A stretch of DNA of 64,000 nt, from the NCBI RefSeq assembly GCF_042477335.2, contig NC_091246.1, forward strand, positions 209,249,501-209,313,500. Reading direction: 5' to 3'. The stretch is from Ovis canadensis. Its lineage: Eukaryota; Chordata; Mammalia; Artiodactyla; Bovidae. The notes below the pieces were generated by a model. The model made no database searches and was not told the DNA's origin. It saw only the letters and a list, made by a program, of their open reading frames with translations. The position numbers were made by a program, and so were the translations under genes. Below, piece by piece: positions 12,537-24,402 of this stretch; position 1 is the first letter of the stretch, and the number at the start of each line of letters is the position of its first letter.

Positions 12537-12699
12537 TATGCTAAAGCAAAACTCTGGAATAACCTCTGGGCATATGAAATATCACCATGATGAAGTTTTC
12601 TGGACCAATAGCAAGCCCATGTCTCAAAGGAAAAAATTAATATATACATAACACATAAATCAGATGAAAATTTTGTTTTGTTATGGTCTGGTTTTTTAC

Positions 12700-12846
12700 C
12701 TTTCGCGGGGTTGTTGCTGAAGTTTTTCAAGTTGCACGACAGCTGGCTGGTTGGACTGGGATGCGGTAGTTGGCGCCCCAACAGTAACATTCAGGTCTGG
12801 GGATAAGAATGCTGGATATGCTATTGGCTGTGGTATAATAACATTT
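12700..12846 (-). CDS. C2CD6: C2CD6 coding exon 9
   Basis: Acceptor attttccag, donor gtaaaaaacc. The exon completes a Thr codon and reads NVIIPQPIAYPAFLSPDLNV, then TVGAPTTASQSNQPA, then LEKLQQQPRE, and ends with AG of an Arg codon (1 + 144 + 2 nt). It forms the Pro/Gln-rich linker after the C2 domain. Confidence 0.93.
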
Positions 12847-13050
12847 CTGGAAAATGGTAATAAAATTAAATATCAAAATTATACAAAAGTACTCTTCTAA
12901 AATAAATGTTAGCTACTACTTTTGAATCATTCTCTGTTTTAAACTGTAAGCTCACATATCCACATTGGACCGGTGGAGAACAGAGCTAGGAAAGAGGAAG
13001 TCAGAAATACTGAGAGAGTGGCCTTTTGAGTACTCCTACTACTAAGATTT

Positions 13051-13332
13051 TGGAGAAGGCAATGGCATCCCACTCCAGTATTCTTGCCTGGAAAATCCCA
13101 TGGATGGAGGAGCCTGGTTGGCTGCAGTCCTTGGGGTCGCCAAGAGTCGGACATGACTGAGCAACTTCATTTTCACTTTTCACTTTCATGCATTGGAGAA
13201 GGAAATGGTAACCCACTCCAGTATTCTTGCCTGGAGAATCCTAGGAATGGGAGAACCTGGTGGGCTGCCATCTATGGGGTCGCACAGAGTCAGATACGAC
13301 TGAAGCGACTTAGCAGCAGCAGCAGCAACAGC
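13051..13332 (+). mobile_element. Bov-A2 SINE with (AGC)n tail
   Basis: Complete Bov-A2 from 'ggagaaggcaatggcatccc' to an imperfect (AGC)n tail at 13,310-13,337. It lies in the intron between C2CD6 exons 8 and 9. Confidence 0.92.
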
Positions 13333-14021
13333 AGCAACTACTAAGATTATGGATAGCAATGATGAGAAAGGAGAGAAGGATCTGAAGTTCTAAGGAGATG
13401 TACAAAGTATTTGAGCCCAGATTTCTCTCCTTATCTCTAGGTTCAAATCTTTATGCCATGGCCCAGTCAAGTGGACACAAAAATTAACCATCACAAGTTC
13501 ATCCCCTTGTCAACTTGGCACCCATAAACATCTCCTTACAGCATGCTTTATTTACAAATGAGAAAATAAAAAGGTCATAATTCACCTTACATGATACAAC
13601 TCTCCTTCATACATATAGCCAAAAACTCTAGCTCCTTCCCTGTAAGAGGACATAAAGTCCTTGGGTGATGTTTACTCTCTGCTTAATATCCTGAAACTTA
13701 AATAACTATGACATAAGGTTAACAATACTTAAGTATTATGATATAAAGTGAATACATGTTATGTTACATGATAAGGAAATGAGAGAATAATAAATAAATA
13801 TATTTACATAAATTTTCTTCCCAGGTTACTGAGTAAATTGGCCAGAGCAGCATACCCAAAGGAATATGTTGTCTCCAAAACTCAAGAATCCCAATAGGTG
13901 GTATGTCTCTTTTTTGGTTGTAGGAGAGCCCAGACACAATAACTTACCCTTCACCTCAGCAGGAATATCTTAACAAGCCACATGTCTGGATCCCTAAAAT
14001 TTCGCTTTAGTAGTAAAAATG

Positions 14022-14226
14022 TGTCCGAGTTGCTCAATAGTGTTCAACTCTTTGCAACCCCATGGACTTGTAGCCCACCAGGCTCCTCTGTCCACGGAAT
14101 TCTCCAGCCAAGATTACTGGAGTGGGTAGCCACACCCTTCTCCAGGGGATCTTTCCAACCCACAGACTGAACCCAGGTCTCCTGCATCACAGGTAGATTT
14201 TTTTAGCATCTGAGCCACCAGGGAGC
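14022..14226 (-). mobile_element. Bov-tA SINE
   Basis: Reverse orientation, 'gttgctcaatagtgttcaac' to 'gagccaccagggagc'. Confidence 0.88.
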
Positions 14227-14299
14227 TAGAAAGTCTTCAAATTTTATCAGACTTACATTGAGGTAGAAAGCCCTCAAATTTGATTAACATTTCCCATCT

Positions 14300-15062
14300 T
14301 CTGATATGCAAATATCTTACCAATAGGTCTACAGTAGTGCTGCTCACTAGGTCAAATCAGCATGTCATCACTGGAAGGGACAGTGTATACCTTATATAAG
14401 AGAAAGTAATCAAGAGTCTTGTCTTCTAAATTATAGAGTTGGGAAGAGATATATCTCTGAGGTAGGACAGTGAAGGTGTACTACTGGTCTTGCCTGTGAA
14501 AAGAAACTGTTATGGATGGTCTTTATTAGCAAATATGGAGAAAAAAAGCATTTGTCAAATCAAGAGTTGCAGGCCAGGTAGTGAAGATGTGTTAATTTAC
14601 TCAAGCAATAAAACCACATCTGGTACAGCAGTTGCATTTGGAGTCACCACCTGGTTAAGCTTACAATCATCTACCGCCATTCTCCAAGATACATCTGTCT
14701 CAGCACAGGCAAGATAAGTGAGTTGAATGGGGATGTGATGGGAACCACCATCTCTGCATCTTTCAAATCCCTATGGTGGCACAAATCTCTGCCATCCCTC
14801 CAGTAATATGGTATTACTTTTGGTTTACCATTGGAACCTCTAGTGACTTCCATTTGGTCTCTCCCACTGTAACATCCCTCATTTCACAGGTCAAGCGAGG
14901 TATTCACCAACTGCTGAATATGTCTGCATTCTAGAACTGAGGAAATAACTACAGGATGGATTTGGGGACCAACTGGGCCCCCTGTGAGATGAATCAGAGT
15001 TAAAACTTCCTTGACCACCTGATCTCCCTAAGCCACTATTCTAAGTGGTAGACAACAGTGAC
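14300..15062 (-). mobile_element. ERVL-like endogenous retrovirus internal fragment (pol side)
   Basis: The antisense sequence around 14,540-15,050 resembles the pol region of an old ERVL-type provirus. It carries many stops and no usable frame. It pairs with the fragment at about 16,550-17,850. The order on the minus strand (gag-like at the higher coordinate, pol-like at the lower) is that of one provirus broken by the BovB between them. This is a recognition-level call only. Confidence 0.45.
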
Positions 15063-15064
15063 AT

Positions 15065-16480
15065 TTTGTTGTTCAGCTGCTCAGTTGTGTCTGACTCTTT
15101 GTGACCCAGTGGACTACAACATGCCAAGCCTCCGTGTCTTTCACCATCTATCAGAGCTTGCTCAAATTCATGTCCATTGAGTCAGTGATGCCATTCAACA
15201 ATCTTGTCCTCTGTTGTCCCCTTCTCCTCCTGCTTTCAATCTTTCCCAGTATCAGGGTCTTTTCCAATGAGTCAGTTCTTCACATCTGGTGGCCAGAGTA
15301 TTGGGGTTTCAGCTTCAGCATCAGTCCTTCTAATGAACATTCAGGATTGATTTCCTCTAGAATTGACTGGTTTGATCTCTTTGCAGTCCAAGAGACTCTC
15401 AAGAATCTTCCCCAATACCACAGTTCAAAAGCATAAATTCTTCGGCACTCAGCTTTCTTTATGGTCCAACTCTCACATCCATACATGACTACTGAAAAAC
15501 CATAGCTTTGACTAGATGGACATTTGTGGGCAAAGTGATGTCTCTGCTTTTTAATATGCTGTCTAGGTTGGTCGTAGCTTTTCTTCCAAGGAGCAAGAGT
15601 CTTTTAATTTCATGACTGCAGTCACCATCTGCAGAGATTTTGGAGCCCAAGAAAATAAATTCTCTCCATTGTTTCCCCATCTATTTGCCATGAAGTGATG
15701 GGACTGGATGCCATGATCTTCATTTTTCGAATGTTGAGTTTTAAGCCAGCTTTTTCACTCTCCTCTTTCACTTTCATCAAGAAGCTCTTTAGCTCCTCTT
15801 CGCTTTCTGCCATAAGGGTAGTGTCATCTGCATTTCTGAGGTTACTGATATTTCTCCTGGCAATCTTGATTCCAGCTTGTGCTTCATCCAGCCCGACATT
15901 TCACATGATGTATTTTGCATATAAGTTAAATAAGCAGGGTGACAATATACAGCCTTGACATACTCTTTTCCCAATTTGGAACCAGTCTGTTGTTCCATGC
16001 CTGGTTCTAACTGTTGCTTCTTGGCCTGCACACAGGGTTGTCAGGAGGGAGGTACGGTGGTGTGGTAGTCCCATCTCTTGAATAATTTTCCAGTTTGTTG
16101 TGATCCACACAGTCAAAGGCTTTAAATGAAGCAGATGTTTTTCTGGAATTCTCTTGCTTTTTCTATGATCCAATGGATGTTGGCAATTTGGTCTTTGGTT
16201 CTTCTGCCTTTTCTAAATCCAGCTTGAGCATCTGGAAGTTCTTGGTTCACGTATTGTTGAAGCCTAGCATGGAGAATTTTGAATATTACTTTGCTAGCGT
16301 GTGAGATGAGGGCAACTGTGCGGCAATTTGAACATTATTTGGCATTGCCTTTCTTTGGGATTGGAATGAAAACTGACCTTTCCCAGTCTTGGGGCCACTG
16401 CAGAGTTTTCCAAATTTGCTGGCATATTGGGTGTGGCATTTTCACGGTATCATCTTTTATGATTCAGGTTACTTTTGTTC
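15065..16480 (-). mobile_element. BovB LINE, 5'-truncated (about 1.4 kb)
   Basis: Antisense. The 3' end is at 15,065 ('ttgttcagctgctcagttgt'), the RT catalytic area near 15,790-15,850, and the 5' break near 16,480. Frames are broken repeatedly, and divergence from the family is higher than in the 46-kb copy, so it looks older. It splits the ERVL-like sequence. Confidence 0.9.
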
Positions 16481-16549
16481 ACTTGACCTAGAACTTCAAT
16501 GCTAATACAGATCAAGCAAGAATTTAGTAGACTTCCTGTATATTCTGTT

Positions 16550-17850
16550 TCCAGGAATATCATGATCGACTATCCAGTGCCGTGGTTCTGCATGAGACAG
16601 ACTACTCTGCCGCTTCAACTCTGCTGTCCAGCATTGTACCCACACCTACCTTGTGACTCGGGATCCAATTCCTCCCAATTCATTTAGGCTTTTCATTCTG
16701 GTGACTGCAGTTCCCACTGCAAGGTCTACTCAGAGAAGAGCAATCACAGGGATCTTCAAGCGTGGGGATTCCCTCACAAACTTTTTTCTCAGCTTCATAA
16801 AAATCAGTGTGCCTTCTGCAGCCTCTCAGAATAAGTAGGTCTTAAATGACAAATCCTCTCTAACACTATAATCTCCCTAAACCTCTGAATCCCTTCCTCT
16901 ACATTAAACTAAACTAGGTCTGGTTTTTCAATTCACTCATAGTGGGTTATCATTTGGTCCATGTTTCAGTAACCAACACACTGTAAGGAGTTCTATGTAA
17001 CCCCTCAAGCTGCAAACTAAACATACAATCTCTACTTAGTTAGCCCATGTCAGTAAATTTTTTATATGACCCAACTTAATGGTCCTGCCGCCATTATACC
17101 ATACCTTAAATATCCTTACCCCTACACATCCCCTGGATTTTTGTATATATAAATGAAAAAACTCAGGCAGTTCTTTTTAGAGTGTAATGCACTTCCTCAT
17201 GGGTCACACTCTGAACCTCACCTTTAGGAGCTTGCTGGGACTTGCATCTAGTTATAAGCCTAAAAGTAAAGAGGGGTTGCGAGGGTGAGTCTTAAGGAGA
17301 ATCAACATCATCTTGCATGGCAACTGCCTCAGAAGAGGCGATTACTATTTCCGCAAGCAATATGAGTTAATCTTCTGAGATGGAGGCAGAAAGCCCACCT
17401 TCACTTTGCTAAGGATAGAGACGTCACTGGCAAAGGAGGTATATCAGAATTTATGGGCTCAGTGTCCCCAGTTTCATCAAGATTTTCTCCTATTTTCCCA
17501 TTCTAACTTGAAGATTCCACTTAGTCCCAATCAATATTCTCACTTTAAAAGTTGACACCTTCTGAAGCTGGGAGCTCAGTTTGCCTTGTAATTCAGCCAG
17601 CTGCAAGATGAAATTCTGCCTTTGATTCTTAGTAATCTTAGTATTATGGCTACAGGAGATCAGGGTCTCCTTCAGAACACACATGGAAGATTTCAGGTCA
17701 TTTACACAAGGCTTGAGCTGGGAATTTGAATCCTTGAGCAAACTCATTATGTTCACTAGTTTGACAAAAATGTTTGAAAGTATCAAATATATAGTCACTC
17801 ATATCTTTGCTTATAAATTGTTGATTAAGGATATCCAATGGTGATATTTT
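16550..17850 (-). mobile_element. ERVL-like endogenous retrovirus internal fragment (gag side, tentative)
   Basis: Antisense, degenerate. A 102-codon open stretch at 17,490-17,798 encodes a heptad-rich, coiled-coil-like peptide (LKDSNSQLKPCVNDLK and QLAELQGKLSSQLQK) of the sort found in ERVL gag. No intact gene is present. Confidence 0.4.
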
Positions 17851-17989
17851 TCACATCACTATTGCCAGGTCATGCTGAGGAGTATCAGGGTCTTTTTACC
17901 ACTAGAAATGGAGTCATTAGAGTCTTTAAATCTAATCAGATTAGAGAGATAACTTCAGAAAACTCAGAACCAATTCAGAAAACTCATCC

Positions 17990-18440
17990 TTAATCTTCTG
18001 TTTCTCTCAAGCCACTCTCAGTATCAAAATCTGTATTAGTGAGAGGTATTCAGAGAAACAAAACAAGTAAGCTGGGGGAAGGCGGTGCGGGGTGGAGAAA
18101 GAGAGAGAGAAGTTCAGACTCCAGATCCAGGAAGATCTGATGTTTCCATTCAAGTCCAAAGCCAGGAAAAAGCTGCCATTTCAGTCAAAGGCTATTATTC
18201 AGAAGGAGGAATTCTCTCCTACATGCGGAAAGGGCAGATTTCTTTGTTCTATTCAGGCTTTCAACTGATTGGATGAAGCCTACCCAATGAGAGCAATCTG
18301 CTTTACTCAGTCTACTGATTTAACTGTTAATCTCATTCAAAACTCTCTTACAAAAACATCCAGAATAATGTTTGACCAAATATCTGGGAACCCCATGGCC
18401 CAGTCAACCTGACACACAGAATTAACTGTCATACCCATCT
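17990..18440 (+). repeat. Old dispersed repeat, family not resolved
   Basis: Contains 'ttcaactgattggatgaagc', 'aataatgtttgaccaaatat' and 'gtcaacctgacacacagaat', phrases I recognise from a common mammalian interspersed repeat but cannot assign safely. The similar end 'cagtcaagtggacacaaaa' at 13,466-13,484 may be another fragment. Confidence 0.45.
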
Positions 18441-18620
18441 AGCCATTGCCTTCATTCAGACTGTCAGTGCCTCTCATGTAGACTACTGCCACAGCTTCCT
18501 CCAGTCCTTGATCTCCAATACCAAACTAATTCTGTCTATATGCAATCCTATTGACTCCCTCACTTAAAATTCTTCAACGGCTCTACATCTGAAGTATTTC
18601 CAAATTTTCCCAATAAAGAA
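18441..18620 (+). repeat. L2-like fragment (tentative)
   Basis: 'cattcagactgtcagtgcct' followed by 'gactactgccacagcttcct' resembles L2 coding remains. It is strongly diverged. Confidence 0.35.
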
Positions 18621-18949
18621 CTCCTGTGGGTAGAGGACAGTGAAGGTATCTGGAAGTGTAGCTTAATGCAATCAGACACAAACCACATCATTTCCTGGAA
18701 TCGTTTTGCTATCTTGAAAATTTATGTGACGTTTAAATTCTACTATATAATATGTAGATGTTAATTTTAAGATAACATTTTCCCTTTCAAAATCTTTGAG
18801 CAAAGTAATACTCCAGAAAGATGCACCATATTTTCCAGTGCCTTTCTGTTCCCTGCCACACATGGGAGGACTCAAAACAGTAAAATTTACTCACGTTTGA
18901 GAAGTATAAACTTACAATGATGATGATGGTGATGATAAAACATTTATTA

Positions 18950-19190
18950 CTTCAGTAAGTAGTTAACAACTGAGAATTTTGTTATTTGCTACCATGTTCC
19001 AAATGCTTTATACATAACTTATTTAATATTACAATAACTCACCTGAGTAGTTGTTATTTTTACTCCATTCAATAGATGAAGCACAAACAGCTGAAATAAC
19101 TTGCTCAAGGTTGCACAGCTAGTACGTGGGAGAGCCCACATGGTCTGGTTCTAGAGCCTGACCTCTTGACTGCTACATCTTGCCCTGACT
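18950..19190 (-). mobile_element. MIR SINE
   Basis: Carries the MIR core 'aacttgctcaaggttgcaca' followed by 'gctagtacgtgggagagcc'. It is ancient and antisense. Confidence 0.8.
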
Positions 19191-20320
19191 GCTGCTCCAG
19201 CTCATCTCCTACTGCTCCCCTCCTTATTCCTGTGTACTTTGCAACCCACAACTCACCACTCACTGTTCTCCATCATAACATAGCCTCTTATGGCTCCCAC
19301 CACCCTTACAAAATCAGCCTGGTGCACCACTACTCATGTTTCAAGCCTTACATCCAGCGCTTTTTCTTTTGCGGATCCTTTCTTCATACTTTCCTCCTAA
19401 CTCCCCTAAAAAGTATAGGAAGCTCCCTGGCTGTGTCCCACAGACCTCGTGTGTATCTCTAGGAGGGCTCCACCTCATTCATATTACCATATTTTTTACA
19501 TGCTACCTTTGCATTAAACCTGGGTACAGTAAACATTCAATAAGTGTCTACTGAATCAATGGATGGATATAAAATAAGTCAATAAACATAAGAAAAACAT
19601 TAAACTTTACCATTTCAACAAATCACCAATATCAAACGAACAAAATTTATTTTTAATGATAATGCTCAGTGTTGACAGGACAATCAGCTCTTCAGAATAT
19701 AATTTCCTATTCTATACCTAATTTCCTCAATCCCATTTCAAGTATTTTCTATTCCTTATTCTTGCATAGCACCATACATTAAATATCTCTCTCAGGTGCT
19801 CATTTTTCTTTGATCTATCTTTACTGCTGAAATTTCAAGACTAATTTACATACTATATTTTAAGTTACTTTTTGGCCCACTAATGGCATTTTTTGACCAT
19901 AAGCTTTTTGCTGAAAATTTAGAAGTAACCAACGGAGTGTGTGGAAATGGGCGTAATGCTACCATACTGCAGAACAGAAAATGCAACTATTAGGCACCTT
20001 GATCTTAAAAATTCCTCACCTCTTTCTGCAAAAGGAATATTGCACTGGCCAACTTCCTCATTAGGGTTCCACTCCTTTCCCTCCTTTAGTCACAAAGTTG
20101 GCAACGCTTCTCTTCTTTTTCTTATCTCCAGACCTCCTCAACTACTCTCTCCAGGGCTACATCCAGAAACTCAAAATATCTTCCACTTGAGGCAAAAACA
20201 ATTCACTGCTTTCTTTACCTTGGAGACTAGCTCATTCTGGACATGTCTTAAGACAATAAAGATGTTCCACCAAATGGATTACATGTTTTAAATGACTGTT
20301 AATAAGACTTTAATACTCAC

Positions 20321-20400
20321 GTCACAGGGTCTGTTCTTTCTGGAGGTGGTGCAATATCCATAAACATAGATGGCTTAATAATTTTCTGAAGTGGTTTTAA
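20321..20400 (-). CDS. C2CD6: C2CD6 coding exon 8
   Basis: Acceptor cttttttcag, donor gtgagtatt. Reads LKPLQKIIKPSMFMD then IAPPPERTDPV and ends with AC of a Thr codon (26 codons + 2 nt). It follows the C2 domain directly. The PPPERTDP motif is a good landmark of this protein. Confidence 0.94.
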
Positions 20401-20503
20401 CTGAAAAAAGTAATAAGTACATATTAACACTGTTTAGTCACAATTTCAGTTCATCCTAATATGACTATTTCCTGGACTTATATGATATATATATATAATT
20501 ATT

Positions 20504-20771
20504 TATATAATGAAATGAGGAAATGAATTAAGAGAAGAAGAAAGAATTAACATTGAGCACTGAGTATACAGTCCATGGAATTCTCCAGGCCAGAACACTG
20601 GAGTGGGTAGCCTTTCCCTTCTCCAAGGGATGTTCCCAATCCAGGGATCAAACCCAGGTCTCCCGCATTGCAGGCGGATTCTTTACCAGCTGAGCCACAA
20701 GGGAAGCCCATATATATAAAAGGAGGAAATTAATTAAGAGAGAAAGAAAGAATTAATTTTGAGCACTAAGT
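20504..20771 (+). repeat. About 60-bp imperfect duplication bracketing a SINE
   Basis: 20,504-20,565 and about 20,710-20,771 are imperfect copies of each other: 'gaggaaatgaattaagag' and 'gaggaaattaattaagag', then 'gaaagaattaa', then 'gagcactgagt' and 'gagcactaagt'. The Bov-tA at 20,566-20,709 sits exactly between them. The length far exceeds a normal target-site duplication. Confidence 0.85.
20566..20709 (-). mobile_element. Bov-tA SINE (partial)
   Basis: Reverse orientation: 'cagtccatggaattctccag' to 'gagccacaagggaagccc'. The distal part is missing. Confidence 0.9.
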
Positions 20772-20960
20772 GTCTGCCAAGAATTTTACATCTTCAATAT
20801 TCTGTAATCCTCTCAATAATTCTATGAGGTAGGTAAGTATCTCTATTGTACAGGTAATACTAACGATCAGTAATTTGTTCAAGGGCTACCGAATAGGCAT
20901 GAGAGTCAGGGTTTGAATGTAACTTCATCTCACCAGTGCAAGTACTCTTTATACATTACC
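20750..20960 (-). mobile_element. MIR SINE
   Basis: 'gagcactaagtgtctgcca', then 'ctatgaggtaggtaag', then 'aatttgttcaagggctacc' follow the antisense MIR order. Its outer end is part of the duplicated segment described at 20,504-20,771. Confidence 0.7.
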
Positions 20961-22279
20961 ATGATAGGTAAGCAGGGGATATGCAACTGAAAAGTTCATA
21001 GACATAAAATCAAGTAGAACTTTTATTAAACTTCCCACTCTTTCCCTTATAACGCCTTCATTCCTAGTTTTTAGTAGAATCCACCTAAATAAAATGCAAT
21101 ACCTGCCCAGTTTATTTGAAAAGGACTTATCTCTGGGATTGTTACATGTTATATTCACACAATACCTACCTCAGAAGTTAGTGCTCATGAACTGTGACTG
21201 TAACAAAAGGACCAAAAAGTTAAGGATCCCTATATGGCCCAATTCATGATAAGAAAATAGGCAGAATGAACAGAAGAAAAATCAAGGGGGAAAAGAAAAA
21301 AAGCTCGTGTCTAGCGGCTTTCATCATTACATATTTGTGATCCAAAATGTATTTAAAAAATTATGATATACCATAGGTAAAATTTTAAAATGCATTTTAT
21401 AGGGATTTCTGAGTTAACCAGCAGTAGACTTATTTAATCAAACTGATCTACTGACTCTAAATTCCTAATTTAAAAAACCAAGAGTATAAAAAGTAGTAAA
21501 AGCTGAAAATTAAAGATTATATGTAAAGTATAGGGGTTCTTTCTTCTATAAAACAGAAGTACTAATGAGACCGGATTTATAAATGCCCCAAAGCTGTGAC
21601 AATACCCAGAGATATCAATAGTTCTTTCAAATACTTAATGAGAATATATGTTGGTAGATTATTGGGTAGATTTTTCTAGACCAATTCCTTGAAAAGGTCA
21701 TTACTGACAATAATTTCCACTATAGGAATCCAGCCTAAGGACAAAATGAAAGAAAAGGATAAAGGTTAATGTATAAAAATCTTCACTGCAACTTTGGATA
21801 TACACAGTAAATTTAAAGAGGTAGGCTTAAGTTAGAAAGATATCTTCGCTGGGCATATTACTTTCTTGATGAACCAAGAAGAGTTGACACTGAAACAATC
21901 ATGGTGAGAAAGGACTCTATGTGATTAGAGTACAAAATATCTGAATAACATAAATGACTCCATTCTAATGATTTTCAGATATAAAATACACTCACTTCTT
22001 GAATATTTAATTTTGTTTTCAATCACATAAGTATGTTTGTACACAGACACTAACACACAAAAGTTTTAAAATAAAGACATCCTGAATAGATTATCATTGT
22101 TTAAAAATGTATAAACAAACAATGGTGAAGTTTCATTTTTCTTTAGACTAGAGAAAAATGTCATTCTTTTTAAAAATATTTATTTTAAAGAACATATCAA
22201 ACTGGAAAGGGAAGAGGCTCAGGAGGATTATATGACTAAAGAGCTGCAATAGAATTATTTTTAAAAGAGAGAAACTAAC
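20961..22279. other. C2CD6 intron, nothing recognised
   Basis: AT-rich sequence between exons 8 and 7. I see no exon, RNA gene or element I can name. Confidence 0.5.
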
Positions 22280-22330
22280 CTGATGTGAAAATCCATAACC
22301 AAAGTTTCCATAGGAGAACATAAATTCCAC
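22280..22330 (-). CDS. C2CD6: C2CD6 coding exon 7 (acceptor uncertain)
   Basis: Encodes VEFMFSYGNFGYGFSHQ (17 codons), the end of the C2 domain, with donor gttagtttc. Two acceptors are possible. The cag at 22,338-22,340 would give a 58-nt exon starting at 22,337. The ggtggag 7 nt further in gives 51 nt starting at 22,330. Only the 51-nt form is in frame with the donor of exon 6. From memory, other mammals have extra residues before VEF, which would need the 58-nt form and a longer exon 6. Confidence 0.85.
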
Positions 22331-23265
22331 CTCCACCCTGCAGATAAACTAAACGTGCCAAATTTATTTTATTATTTGATCAGAAAGATATTTGAATGGA
22401 GAGTTATAGCAAGTGATATTTTTACTTCACAAATCTTTAAATTAGAAAAAACCAAAGCATGAATCGCTTCATTAAAAAAATTTTTACAGAAGTAATTCCT
22501 AGGTAGGAATCTATGGTGTTCTGGAAATATTTAAAAATTTTTTAAAAAGCGACTTAAGGAATATTATATGATTAAGATATGAAAAATATCAATTTAAAAT
22601 TGCTAACAATTATGCTGAGATACATACATACATATGTATTCATAGACATGTATATATGTTTTAAGTATTTATTCACACTTTTCCCATCTCCACTTTCATT
22701 TTAAGATATATTTTTTATTTAGAAAAAGTGAGTTCATCTCTCTGAACCTCAGCTTGCTCATATGTGAAATGAAGGAAGGAATCAGAGGTTATGACCTCAA
22801 ATGTTCTTTATTCTTTCTTTAATGTTCCTTGTCCTCAATTTGGTTTTTGGGAAGAGAAGCCTCTCAGAGTAGATGATCAGTTAATCAAAATAATTTTTAA
22901 GTACTTAAAAAGAAATTCAGTAAGAACTGTAAACACCAATTTAGAGACTGCTCAAGGAGGAAAATAATTCTTCCTCAGTTCAGCAAGTGAGGATCCTGAG
23001 GCTATACAGTCAAAGCAGCAACAAGAGGCATTTTACTCTCTTACCAAATGATTTCTAATTTTTGTGTTCACCATTTAGCAGTAAGATAGCAGCATTTTTT
23101 TTAAGTAGAGATGAAGTTTTTTGAGCAAATATTATACTTTCTCTTTAATATGTTTACATTAACTCAAACAGTGACTGGAAGTGTACGAAAAAATAAAAAC
23201 AATATCAGAGCAAAGTTACACGAAATGTGCACACAAGGCTTTGGAAGTTTCAGTTAAGTTCTTAC

Positions 23266-23310
23266 TGTGTTTTTATTCAACATTTGGAGTTCTCCAGTAA
23301 AGCACCCTTT
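23266..23310 (-). CDS. C2CD6: C2CD6 coding exon 6 (apparently shortened)
   Basis: Acceptor ttgtttcttttttctag, donor gtaagaac. Reads KGCFTGELQMLNKNT (15 codons, phase 0). KGCF directly after VHLYEVIQ of exon 5 is the expected continuation. The end looks shorter than I recall for other mammals, where a hydrophobic beta-strand segment precedes VEFMFSYG. The next in-frame codon after the donor region is a stop (TAA), so reading through is not an option. Confidence 0.8.
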
Positions 23311-24045
23311 CTAGAAAAAAGAAACAAGAAAATTATTAAATATAGAATTACTGATATAGTCACAGTGTCACTTGTAAATTTCTAAATCATTTCATAAATT
23401 TAAAAAAATCAAGTAAGGATTTTTAATGCATATATGATCTAATAGCTAAAATACAAAAATAATGAATGTTTGGAAAAAATAAAACTTCCAGATTGTACCA
23501 GAAATAAATGTTAATATTTACATTTGTGTTTTAAAGAAAAATGTCCCTACTACTTCTACTTAGAGGAACCGCCAGGTCTACACACCTTTTGAGGGGTAAA
23601 CATGGATCTATATGATAGGCTGACTCATGACAGAACTGAGTGCTTCTCTCATCTCTTGGGGACTGTTGGGATCTTTTTACCCAAGAAAACCTTTGGTATT
23701 GAGAGGATAACAGGCAGGAAGGCCAGGAGTCTCCAAACGGAGGAAATAGGCTGCAAGTGTCAGACATTTTTTCTCTCACTCATAAGCGGCAGGATGAAAC
23801 AAACTAGTGTTACATTTTTTCCCCTTCTCTATACAAATTTAAAAAGAGGTTTCTCATAAAATTCTATGCTGCCATAGTGATACCTGGTTCCACCTGAACT
23901 TAACTTTTCTCCAACCTTGAGCTAACCAATGCATTTTTCTTATGGAAATGTTTGTCTTAAGCTATGTTAATGTGCTATGTATTTACCCCAAACTCTGCCT
24001 TCAAGTAGGTTCCGCCTAAAGGCTCAGAACCAACCTGACAAACCG
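23311..24045. other. C2CD6 intron, nothing recognised
   Basis: Non-repetitive looking sequence between exons 6 and 5. No exon with splice sites and no named element was found. Confidence 0.4.
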
Positions 24046-24224
24046 GTACGTTACACTCATACATAGTTCATCAGACACTCTGTCTATCAGATCTAGTCCC
24101 TTAAATCTATTTCTCATTTGCACTGTATAGTCATAAGGGATTTGATTTAGGTCATACCTGAATGGTCTAGTGGTTTTCTCCATTTTCTTCAATTTCAGTC
24201 TGAATATGGCAATAAGGAGTTCAA
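24046..24224 (-). mobile_element. BovB fragment (endonuclease-RT linker)
   Basis: Antisense; reads MEKTTRPFRYDLNQIPYDYT then NRFKGLDLIDRVSDEL. It is the same segment as 25,605-25,760 of the neighbouring BovB but inverted. It abuts the 5' end of the L1 at 24,225. Confidence 0.88.
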
Positions 24225-24402
24225 ACAATAGTAAAGCTTAATAAAACTAAAAGCTGGTTCTTTGAGAAGATAAAATTGATATAGCCAGATTCATCAAGAA
24301 AAAAAGAGAGAAATACCAAATCAACAAAATTAGAAATGAAAAAGGAGATGTTACAACAGACAAGGCAGAAATACAAAGGATTATAAGAGACTATTGTGAA
24401 CA

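Noticed and set aside
14490..14717. Plus-strand 75-codon frame at 14.5 kb
   Set aside because: It is antisense to the ERVL-like pol fragment.
23602..23859. 85-codon plus-strand frame near C2CD6 exon 6
   Set aside because: No domain, no homology I recognise, and no splice sites that would make it an exon.
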